The translations under genes and the position numbers were made by a program. A stretch of 41,186 nt of DNA from Nonomuraea turkmeniaca (GTDB lineage Bacteria; Actinomycetota; Actinomycetes; Streptosporangiales; Streptosporangiaceae). The notes beneath the pieces are model-generated. The model was not told the DNA's origin. It was given only the letters and a program-made list of their open reading frames with translations, and searched no databases. Location of the stretch: the NCBI RefSeq assembly GCF_005889735.1, contig NZ_VCKY01000081.1, positions 1-41,186 of the forward strand. Reading direction: 5' to 3'. Positions 17,088-24,424 of this stretch are shown here, in pieces. Position 1 is the first letter of the stretch. Each line of letters starts with the position of its first letter.

Positions 17088-18412
17088 TGGCACCGCTGAT
17101 CGTGATCAATGTCGTCGGGCTCACCCCTCGCCTGCTCGCGCACATGCCGAACGTGGCCAAGGCGGGCGCGGTAGCCGCGCTGCGGCCCGTGCTCCCGGCC
17201 GTCACCTGCTCGATGCAGGCCACGCTGCTGACCGGTTCGATGCCCCGCGACCACGGCATCGTCGGCAACGGGTGGTACTTCCGGGACCTCGGCGAGGTGC
17301 TGCTGTGGCGCCAGCACAACGCGCTCATCCAGGGCGACCAGCTGTGGACCGCCGCGCCCGGCCTGCGCACGGCCAACGTCTGCTGGTGGTACGCGATGGG
17401 CGCGCCGACCGACCTGCTCGTCACCCCGCGCCCCGTCTACCACGCCGACGGCCGCAAATCGCCCGACTGCTACACCCGCCCGCCCTCACTCCACGACGAC
17501 CTCGAGGCCACGCTGGGGCCGTTTCCCCTGTTCACCTACTGGGGACCCAACGCCGGGATCGCCTCCTCCGAATGGATCATCGCCGCGGCCCGCCGCATCC
17601 TGGCCCGCGAACGGCCGGATCTGCTGCTGGTCTACGTGCCTCACCTCGACTACGACCTCCAGCGGTACGGGCCCGCCGGTCCCGAGGCGATCGCGGCGGC
17701 CCGCGCCGTCGACGCCGCGCTGGCTCCGCTCCTGGCCGAGGACGCCGAGGTGGTCGTGCTCTCGGAATACGGCATCACCCCGGCGTCCCGCCCGGTGCAC
17801 ATCAACCGCGCGCTGCGCACCGCGGGTCTCCTGGAGGTCTACACCCAGGCCGGGATGGAGTACCTCGACCCGTGGACGTCCCGGGCCTTCGCCGTGGCCG
17901 ATCACCAGGTGGCCCACGTGTACGTACGCGACCCCGCCGACCTCGACCGCACCCGCGCCGTCATCGCCGAGCTGGCCGGCGTGGACGAGGTGCTCGACCA
18001 GGCGGGGAAGGCGAAGTACGGGCTCGACCACGAACGCGCCGGCGAGCTCGTCGCGGTGGCCGAGCCCGACGCCTGGTTCACCTACTACTACTGGCTCTCC
18101 GACGACCGTGCTCCGGATTTCGCCAGGCTCGTGGACATCCACCGCAAACCCGGCTACGACCCCGCCGAGCTGTTCATGGACCCGAGCGACCCGTTCGTCA
18201 AGCTCCGCGCAGCGGCGGCGCTGGCCAGGAAGAAACTGGGCTTCCGCTACACGATGCAGGTGGTGCCGCTCGACCCGGCGCCGGTGCGGGGCAGCCACGG
18301 CCGGCTGCCCGATCTCCCCGACGACGGCCCGGTGATCATCGGTCCCTTCGACCATGACTCCTACGAGGCGACCGAGGTCAAGGGACTCCTGGCCGGCCTG
18401 GCCCGGCGATAA
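17087..18412 (+). CDS. eboF: Alkaline-phosphatase-superfamily protein (nucleotide pyrophosphatase-like), EboF-like
   Basis: The 441-residue protein has the start of the NPP/phosphodiesterase fold, with PAVTCSMQATLLTG (nucleophile Thr40) and RDHGIVGNGW. The metal site is unusual: the DG of the usual first Asp motif is replaced by VINVVGLTP (Val10), and the usual SDHG is SEYGI (Glu227-Tyr228). HLDYDLQRYG and DHQVAH remain. It probably cleaves a phosphodiester or pyrophosphate on the Ebo product, perhaps with altered metal use; that is inference. It is the last gene of the operon. A longer open frame upstream is an artefact reading through EboE. Confidence 0.78.
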   Translation: MAPLIVINVVGLTPRLLAHMPNVAKAGAVAALRPVLPAVTCSMQATLLTGSMPRDHGIVGNGWYFRDLGEVLLWRQHNALIQGDQLWTAAPGLRTANVCWWYAMGAPTDLLVTPRPVYHADGRKSPDCYTRPPSLHDDLEATLGPFPLFTYWGPNAGIASSEWIIAAARRILARERPDLLLVYVPHLDYDLQRYGPAGPEAIAAARAVDAALAPLLAEDAEVVVLSEYGITPASRPVHINRALRTAGLLEVYTQAGMEYLDPWTSRAFAVADHQVAHVYVRDPADLDRTRAVIAELAGVDEVLDQAGKAKYGLDHERAGELVAVAEPDAWFTYYYWLSDDRAPDFARLVDIHRKPGYDPAELFMDPSDPFVKLRAAAALARKKLGFRYTMQVVPLDPAPVRGSHGRLPDLPDDGPVIIGPFDHDSYEATEVKGLLAGLARR

Positions 18413-18452
18413 TGCCTGGTTGAGCCGGTACAGCTGCTGATCTCATGCGCAG

Positions 18453-19412
18453 ATGGAGATCTCACCGAAGGCCGAGGCGGCCCCCGCCGCCGATCCGTGG
18501 CCCGGATACTTCGCGGACCGCGGACACCCAGGGGCCCGCCGTATCGGCGCCGGTGTCGAGGGCGTCGTCTACAGGCTGGGCGACGGCCAGGTCGCCAAGG
18601 TGTGGACGGGCCGGCCGCCGACCGAGCTCACCCGCCAGGTTTATGCGGACATCGCACAGCACCGGCTGCCATTCGCCACCCCGGAGATCTTCCAGGTCCA
18701 CGAGCACGAGGGTGTCGTGGTGACGTACGAGCGTGAGCTGCCCGGCGTCCCGATGCGGGGCGACTCCGCGCACGAGGACTACGAGCGCACGCTGCCCGTT
18801 CATCACAGGAACGCGCTGCTTGCCGTCCTGCGTGGCCTCGCCTCGGTGCCAGGTACGGACGCCATGCGCCGGCTGACCGTCCAGGGCGATGACCGTCCGC
18901 TGTGGCAGGGTCACGACCGCTTCCAGGACGCGCTCGCGGGCCTGGTCATGCGAGCCGCGGCCCGGCACGGCGCTGCGCTGGCCGTGCATGTGCCGGACTT
19001 CAGCGCGGGGGTCGAACGCACGCTGAACGCCCTGCGGTCGCTTCCCGATGCTCCGGTCACAACGATCCACGGCGACCTCGTCCCGCCCAACATCCACACC
19101 GACGCCGCCGGCCGGCCCGTCGCCGTCCTCGACTTCGGCTTCTACACGACCGCAGGCGATCCGGCCTTCGAGGCGGCCGTCACCGCGGCCGTCTGGGACA
19201 TGTACGGCCCGTACGCCGAGGAGCACACCGCGGAACTCACCCGGTTCTTCGCACAAGAACTCGGCTACGCGCCCGCTGCCCTCACCGCCTACCAGGCCGT
19301 ATACGCCCTCACCACGTACGATCTGTTCGGCATGGACGACAGCGATGGGCACTTCCGATGGTGCGCCGAACAGTTGCGCCGCAACACCATGTTCAGCACC
19401 CAGCTGTCGTGA
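18453..19412 (+). CDS. Aminoglycoside phosphotransferase (APH)-fold kinase
   Basis: The 319-residue protein has a small N-lobe with GAGVEGVVYRLGDGQVAKVW and the catalytic loop HGDLVPPNIH at residue 206, followed by LDFGF with the metal-binding Asp. This is the APH family, which phosphorylates aminoglycosides, choline, homoserine or other small alcohols. No good ribosome-binding site precedes the ATG. It lies 40 bases after the Ebo operon and could be its distal member. Resistance is not implied; the substrate is unknown. Confidence 0.82.
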   Translation: MEISPKAEAAPAADPWPGYFADRGHPGARRIGAGVEGVVYRLGDGQVAKVWTGRPPTELTRQVYADIAQHRLPFATPEIFQVHEHEGVVVTYERELPGVPMRGDSAHEDYERTLPVHHRNALLAVLRGLASVPGTDAMRRLTVQGDDRPLWQGHDRFQDALAGLVMRAAARHGAALAVHVPDFSAGVERTLNALRSLPDAPVTTIHGDLVPPNIHTDAAGRPVAVLDFGFYTTAGDPAFEAAVTAAVWDMYGPYAEEHTAELTRFFAQELGYAPAALTAYQAVYALTTYDLFGMDDSDGHFRWCAEQLRRNTMFSTQLS

Positions 19413-19417
19413 CCACC

Positions 19418-19451
19418 GCCACTCGTTGATCGCTGCCACTCGTTGATCGCT
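19418..19451. repeat. Tandem 17-bp direct repeat
   Basis: GCCACTCGTTGATCGCT occurs twice in perfect tandem (19418-19434 and 19435-19451), immediately after the kinase stop codon. It looks like a slippage duplication. Confidence 0.8.
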
Positions 19452-19469
19452 GCCCGCCCGGGACGGACG

Positions 19470-19555
19470 CGGGAGCGGCCTGGGCAGAGCCGGCGAACCC
19501 GAACGCTTGCTCCATGATCGTCGGGTTCGAGCACTGAAGCTCCTGGCCGCTCCCG
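19470..19555. terminator. Two-tier inverted repeat between convergent genes
   Basis: CGGGAGCGGCC (19470-19480) pairs with GGCCGCTCCCG (19545-19555), 11 bp. Inside it CGAACCCGA (19494-19502) pairs with TCGGGTTCG (19521-19529), 9 bp. The position between the convergent kinase (+) and ThuA (-) genes fits a bidirectional terminator. Confidence 0.55.
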
Positions 19556-19573
19556 GGGTGTGGACGGATGGTC

Positions 19574-21322
19574 TCAGACGCGGGTCCAGCGCTGGTTGGT
19601 TCCTCCCGTGCAGGTCCAGATGCGCGCCTTGGTGCCGTTGGCGGTGCCGTTGACGTCCAGGCACTTGTTCGCCCCCACCGCGGTGATCGTGCCGTCGGCG
19701 TTGATGCGCCACTTCTGGTTGTTCTGCCCGTTGCAGTCCCAGATGATCACCGCGGTGCCGTCCGCCGTCCCGGCCCCGTTCACGTCCAGGCACTTGGTGC
19801 CGTAGACCCGCAGCTCACCGGCGCTGGTGGAGGTCCACCGCTGGTTGGGCTGCCCGTTGCAGTCCCAGATCTGCGCCAGCGCGCCGTTGGCCTGCGAGGC
19901 GCCGTTGACGTCCAGGCACCGGTTCGACCCCACACCCCGCAGCGCGCTCGTACTGCCCGGTGTGCTGTTCAGTTCCTTGATACGGATGTTGCGGTATGAC
20001 ACCACGTCGCCGGACCCGTGGTTCTGGATGCCGATGTAGCCCTGCTGGAGCGAGCGGACCGGATCGGTGTTGGTGAAATCATTGATTTTGCTGCCGTTCA
20101 GGAACACCTGCAGCCGCTCTCCCTCCACCAGCAGCTCATAGGTGTTCCACTGCCCCGGCGGGTTCAGCGCCGCGTCGCGGGCGGCGATGTCGGCGGCCTT
20201 GAACCCGTAGATCGCCCCGGTCGTCTTGTCCGTAGTGTCGGTTGCGTCGATTTGCACCTCGTATCCGGTGTTGAGCGCCGCGTTGGGGTCACTGGTGGCC
20301 GGGAACCCGACGATCACGCCGGAGTTGGAGTCGCCGGTCAGCTTCCAGTCGAGCTTGAGGGAGTAGGAGCGGAACTCCTTGGCGTTGTGCCACAACATGC
20401 CCATGCCGCCCTGGGAGGTCAGCGTGGCGTCGCTGTTGGCGAACGACCCCGGCCCCGCTTGCGACCAGCCTGTCGTCGAGCCGTTGTACAACGTCGTGTA
20501 CCCGGTCTCCGGGCGGCAGTCGGCGTTGGTGGCCTTGGCCGCGTACCGGATCCCGCCGAGCAGCAACGTGCGGAAGTTCGGGTCGGCGTACGACTCCTGC
20601 GTGTGCCCCAGGCCGGTGTAGAACGCGCGGCCGGAGGACTGGGGGCGGCACCAGGTGATCGGGTGATCGCCCATGCCGCCGCCGCTGTAGCTGCCCTCAT
20701 CCAGGCTCTGCAGCACCCGGACGTTCGGGCGAGGGTTGGAGCGGTAGTTGTACCACTCGTCGGTACGTGACCAGGTCGCTCCGAGGTGAGCCGTCGCGGC
20801 GTGCGCCCGATCCTCGTTCCGTACGGTGGCCTGCTGGATCGCCGGGTGGTTGTTGAACCAGGCCCCCATCAGCTGCCCGTAGTACGGCCAGTTGTACTCC
20901 GTGTCCGCGGCCGAATGCACTCCTACGTAACCGCCCCCGCCGTCCACATACGTCTGGAAGGCGGCCTGCTGGGTGTCGTTCAGCACATCACCGGTGGTGT
21001 TGAGGAACACCACCGCCTTGTACTGGGCCAGGTTGGCCGTGCTGAAGGCGTTGGAGTCCTCGGTGGCGTCGACGGCGAAGTCGTTGGCGGTCCCCAGGTC
21101 GCGGATGGCCTGGATCCCGGTGGGGATCGAGTCGTGCCGGAACCCGGCCGTCTTGGAGAACACCAGCACCTTGAAGGCGGCGGCCTGGGCGGGGATGGCG
21201 GGGATCATCGTCGCGGCGGCGATGATCGCCACCACCGTCACCGACAGGCGTCGCAGCACGGATGTCCTTCGGTCGCTCCCCGCGATGCGCCCGAGCGCGG
21301 CGGGGGTCAGATGTCGTGGCAT
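19574..21322 (-). CDS. Secreted ThuA + 3-keto-disaccharide hydrolase (DUF1080) + ricin lectin protein
   Basis: The 582-residue product has a long n-region and signal peptide (about 1-48, ending PAQAAA). A ThuA domain (about 50-265) follows with KTAGFRHDSIPTG and GGGGYVGVHSAAD. A DUF1080 domain (about 270-445) has LYNGSTTGW, SNSGVIVGFP, GYEVQIDA and WNTYELLVEG; this family is now called 3-keto-disaccharide hydrolase. A ricin trefoil ends the protein (about 455-582). AAGGGA precedes the ATG, which lies 10 bases after the stop of the sugar-dehydrogenase gene, so the two form an operon. It probably cleaves 3-keto-glycosides produced by its partner; this link is inference. Confidence 0.87.
   Translation of the reverse strand: MPRHLTPAALGRIAGSDRRTSVLRRLSVTVVAIIAAATMIPAIPAQAAAFKVLVFSKTAGFRHDSIPTGIQAIRDLGTANDFAVDATEDSNAFSTANLAQYKAVVFLNTTGDVLNDTQQAAFQTYVDGGGGYVGVHSAADTEYNWPYYGQLMGAWFNNHPAIQQATVRNEDRAHAATAHLGATWSRTDEWYNYRSNPRPNVRVLQSLDEGSYSGGGMGDHPITWCRPQSSGRAFYTGLGHTQESYADPNFRTLLLGGIRYAAKATNADCRPETGYTTLYNGSTTGWSQAGPGSFANSDATLTSQGGMGMLWHNAKEFRSYSLKLDWKLTGDSNSGVIVGFPATSDPNAALNTGYEVQIDATDTTDKTTGAIYGFKAADIAARDAALNPPGQWNTYELLVEGERLQVFLNGSKINDFTNTDPVRSLQQGYIGIQNHGSGDVVSYRNIRIKELNSTPGSTSALRGVGSNRCLDVNGASQANGALAQIWDCNGQPNQRWTSTSAGELRVYGTKCLDVNGAGTADGTAVIIWDCNGQNNQKWRINADGTITAVGANKCLDVNGTANGTKARIWTCTGGTNQRWTRV
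19577..19953 (-). repeat. Ricin-lectin cassette copy B
   Basis: This is the coding segment of the trefoil in the 19574-21322 protein. It is nearly identical to copies C, D and E over most of its length. It differs by a short in-frame deletion in the third repeat (VNGTANGTK lacks the GAGTA-type spacer found in the others). Confidence 0.85.
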
Positions 21323-21332
21323 GAGTGTCCCT

Positions 21333-24158
21333 TCAGACGCGGGTCCAGCGCTGGTTGGTTCCTCCGGTGCAGGTCCAGATGTTCAGCTTGGTGCCGTTGG
21401 CGGTGCCGGCGCCGGTGACGTCCAGGCACTTGTTCGCCCCCACCGCGGTGATCGTGCCGTCGGCGTTGATGCGCCATTTCTGGTTGTTCTGGCCGTTGCA
21501 GTCCCAGATGATCACCGCGGTGCCGTCCGCCGTACCCGCCGCGTTCACGTCCAGGCACTTGGTGCCGTAGACCCGCAGCTCACCGGCGCTGGTGGAGGTC
21601 CACTGCTGGTTGGCCTGCCCGTTGCAGTCCCAGATCTGCGCCAGCGCGCCGTTGGCCTGCGAGGCGCCGGTGACGTCCAGGCACCGGCCCGACCCCACAC
21701 CCTTGAACGTACTCGTGCTCCCCGTGGGCGGGGTACCGGTGTCGAAGGTGAAGGCGTCCACGTCGAACAGGTAGCCCTGTCCGGTCGGGCCGCGGAAGAC
21801 CAGATACAGCGTCGTCGTGCCGGCCGGCGCGCCACTGAGGTTCGCCGAGATGTCGGTGAAGGTGTCCCAGCTGCCGGTGCTCGCCACGTTCACCGTTCCC
21901 AGCAGTGTGCCGGTCGCCGAGCCCGCCCGCACCTCGATCCGGCCGCCCGCCCCGGCCGAGGACACCCGAGCAGTGATCCTTGTCGCGTTGCTCACGTTGT
22001 ACGGCTGGAAGGAGATCCAGTCGCCGTCGTCGGTGAAGCCGACCGTCTTGCCGCCTTCCGCGGTGGCGTGGTCAACCGTCTGGATGCCCTGCTGGGCTCC
22101 GAAGTGCTCGGCCTGCCGGTGCCGCGGCTGGAGCGTACGGGCGCTGGCGGAGGTCAGGCCGCCCTTGTCGGTGTAGGAGGCCTCGAAGACGCCGTAGATG
22201 TTGGCCCCGGCGTCGTGCTCACCGTCGACCGGCACCGCGATGGAGCCCGAGCAGCCGGTCGTGGAGGTGATCTTGTGGCGGTGGCTGTCGTGGCCGAGGA
22301 AGTAGGCGACGGTGACCCCGGTGCAGTCGATCGTGCCGTCCTCCGGGTCGCTGACGGTGACCTGGAAGGGCACGGTGTCACCGAAGGAGAACAGTTGCCC
22401 GTCGGCAGGGGTGGTGAGGCTGACTGTCGGCGCGGTGTTGCCGACGTTCACGATCACGTTCGCCGTGCCGGTGAGACCCTGCGGGTCCCGGACCGTCAGC
22501 GTCGCCGTGTAGGTGCCGTCCGTGGTGTAGGTCTTGCTCGGATTCGCCGCCGTGGAGGTGGTGCCGTCGCCGAAGCTCCACGAGTAGGTCAGCGCGCCAC
22601 CCTCCGGATCAGAGCTGCCCGCCGAGGAGAAGTTCACCGTCAGCGGGGCCGGCCCCGAGGTCTTGTCGGCGGACGCCTTGGCGATCGGATTGCGGTTGGC
22701 GCTCCCGATGTACTCGATGCGATACAGCGCCTGGTTGTTGTTCCCGGAGCCGTAGTCAAGGACGTACAGGGCCCCGTCAGGGCCGAAGGCCATGTCCATC
22801 ACCTGCGTCCCCGACCAGGGGAACGCCGAGATCTCCCCGTAGGCGCCATCCGACTTGACCTCGATCGCCTTGATCCAGCGCCGGCCGTACTCACCGGCGA
22901 AATACCGCCCTTCGAGCGCCTGGGGGAACTTGATGGCCGAGTTCAGATTCGGGTCGTAGCGGTAGACCGGACCACCCATCGGCGACTCCGACCCGGAGCC
23001 GAACTCCGGCGGAGATCCGGCGTCCCCCGCGTACCTGATCCACGCCGGCTTCGCCGGAGGCAGCGTGGCGAGGCCGGTGTTGCGGAAGGAGTTGTTGGTG
23101 GGGCCGCCCGCGCAGTTGTACTTCGGACCGGTGCTGTTGGTGGCGAAGTTCCATTCGTTGTAGGTCTCGGTGGTGGTGTTCGTGCCCGTGCAGTACGGCC
23201 AGCCGTAGTTGCCCGGAGCGGTGATGCGATCGAACTCCACCTGCCCGCTCGGCCCGCGGTTGGGGTTGGTCACGCCCGCGTCCGGCCCGTAGTCGCCGAG
23301 GTAGACGATGCCGGTCGCCTTGTCCACGCTCATCCGGAACGGGTTGCGGAAGCCCATCGCGTAGATTTCCGGCCGGGTCCTCGCCGTCCCCGGCGGGAAC
23401 ATGTTGCCGCTGGGAATCGTGTAGGTGCCGTCGGGCTGCGGTTTGATGCGCAGGAGCTTGCCGCGCAGGTCGTTGGTGTTGGCGGACGAGCGCTGGGCGT
23501 CGAACTGCGGGTTGCGGTTGGTCCGCTCGTCCAGCGGGGAGTAGCCGCTCGACTCGAACGGGTTGGTGTCGTCGCCGGTGGTCAGATACAAGTTGCCGGC
23601 GGCGTCGAAGTCGATGTCCCCGCCCACGTGGCAACACTGGCCGCGGTCGTTCTGGACCCGCAGGACCACCTTCTCGCTGGTCATGTCCAGAGTGTCGTCC
23701 GTCTTGAGGGTGAACCGGGACAGGTACAGCTCGCCCTTCCACTGGTCGAACTGGGCCTGCGTGCCGGTGCTTGGCGCATCACCGGTCGGCGTGCTCAGCC
23801 GCGGGGAGTAGTAGAGCCAGAGGTACCGGTTCGACGCGAAGCCGGGGTCGACCGCCACGCCCTGGAGGCCCTCCTCGTCGTGGTTGTAGACGTTGAGCCT
23901 GCCGGCCACCTTCGTGTTGCCGTTGGCGTCGGTGACACGCAGCGTGCCGTCGCGCGCTGTGTGCACCACTGACCGGTTCGGCATCACGGCCAGCGACATC
24001 GCCTCACCCAGCTCCGCTCCGCCCGACGCGAGAGACACCTGCTGGTAGTCGGACGGCGGGATGACGAGGGCGTTCGCCGGGGAGGCGTCGAGCGCGAGCG
24101 CTCCGGGAATGATCAGCGCCATCGTGGTCAGCAAGGTGAGCCACGGACGTCGGGACAT
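21333..24158 (-). CDS. Secreted PQQ-type sugar dehydrogenase + PKD + CBM6-like + ricin lectin protein
   Basis: The 941-residue product has a signal peptide (about 1-30, ASPANA). A glucose/sorbosone dehydrogenase domain (about 35-500) carries HDEEGLQGVAVDP, LRGKLLRIKP, EIYAMGFRNPFR and FGPDGALYVLDYG. A PKD domain has YSWSFGDG. A beta domain, a CBM6-like domain and a ricin trefoil follow. The start is the ATG at 24158, with AGGAGG eight bases upstream; an in-frame start 16 codons earlier lacks a site. A hairpin (CCTGAC 24170-24175 with GTCAGG 24187-24192) abuts the ribosome-binding site and might modulate translation. It is a paralogue of the second half of 753-4232 and precedes the ThuA/DUF1080 gene in an operon. 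Confidence 0.88.
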   Translation of the reverse strand: MSRRPWLTLLTTMALIIPGALALDASPANALVIPPSDYQQVSLASGGAELGEAMSLAVMPNRSVVHTARDGTLRVTDANGNTKVAGRLNVYNHDEEGLQGVAVDPGFASNRYLWLYYSPRLSTPTGDAPSTGTQAQFDQWKGELYLSRFTLKTDDTLDMTSEKVVLRVQNDRGQCCHVGGDIDFDAAGNLYLTTGDDTNPFESSGYSPLDERTNRNPQFDAQRSSANTNDLRGKLLRIKPQPDGTYTIPSGNMFPPGTARTRPEIYAMGFRNPFRMSVDKATGIVYLGDYGPDAGVTNPNRGPSGQVEFDRITAPGNYGWPYCTGTNTTTETYNEWNFATNSTGPKYNCAGGPTNNSFRNTGLATLPPAKPAWIRYAGDAGSPPEFGSGSESPMGGPVYRYDPNLNSAIKFPQALEGRYFAGEYGRRWIKAIEVKSDGAYGEISAFPWSGTQVMDMAFGPDGALYVLDYGSGNNNQALYRIEYIGSANRNPIAKASADKTSGPAPLTVNFSSAGSSDPEGGALTYSWSFGDGTTSTAANPSKTYTTDGTYTATLTVRDPQGLTGTANVIVNVGNTAPTVSLTTPADGQLFSFGDTVPFQVTVSDPEDGTIDCTGVTVAYFLGHDSHRHKITSTTGCSGSIAVPVDGEHDAGANIYGVFEASYTDKGGLTSASARTLQPRHRQAEHFGAQQGIQTVDHATAEGGKTVGFTDDGDWISFQPYNVSNATRITARVSSAGAGGRIEVRAGSATGTLLGTVNVASTGSWDTFTDISANLSGAPAGTTTLYLVFRGPTGQGYLFDVDAFTFDTGTPPTGSTSTFKGVGSGRCLDVTGASQANGALAQIWDCNGQANQQWTSTSAGELRVYGTKCLDVNAAGTADGTAVIIWDCNGQNNQKWRINADGTITAVGANKCLDVTGAGTANGTKLNIWTCTGGTNQRWTRV
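21336..21719 (-). repeat. Ricin-lectin cassette copy C
   Basis: This codes the trefoil of the 21333-24158 protein. It is nearly identical to copy D over about 300 bases, including shared variants (AAGTADG in the second repeat and CLDVTGASQANG in the first). Confidence 0.85.
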
Positions 24159-24234
24159 GAATGTTCCCTCCTGACACAGGAAATCAGTCAGGGCAAGGCG
24201 CGCCACCGCGCGTCTGCCAGGGTTCCGCTTCGTG

Positions 24235-24300
24235 GCCAGAGGAGTGCCGCCTCTGGTTCCCTCACGGCCGGCGCCGATTGCGGCGGCCGGTCGTGAGGGA
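24235..24300 (-). terminator. Tandem hairpins after the beta-helix gene
   Basis: CCAGAGG (24236-24242) pairs with CCTCTGG (24250-24256). Immediately next, a 15-bp stem with one G-U pair is formed by 24258-24272 and 24286-24300. They lie downstream of the minus-strand beta-helix gene and upstream of the dehydrogenase gene, so they probably isolate the two transcripts. No gene or clear promoter is seen elsewhere in 24159-24424. Confidence 0.6.
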
Positions 24301-24424
24301 GGTGTTGGTTGCCCATCGCTGTCGCGCGGGAAGATCCGTCGGATGCCGACATCGGTTCAGGCGAAGGGGGAACCCGCTTCCCGTGCCCGACGGTGGGAGA
24401 CGGGGCCGCGGCCGTCAGACGGTG

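Noticed and set aside
18453..19412. Reading the APH-fold kinase as an antibiotic-resistance gene
   Set aside because: The fold also covers choline, homoserine and other small-molecule kinases, and nothing in the context points to an antibiotic.
20973..23972. A 999-codon plus-strand open frame
   Set aside because: It is antisense to the sugar dehydrogenase/ricin gene. Its composition is Arg/Gly/Val-rich repeats of the kind made by the complement of high-GC codons, with no recognisable domain and no ribosome-binding site.
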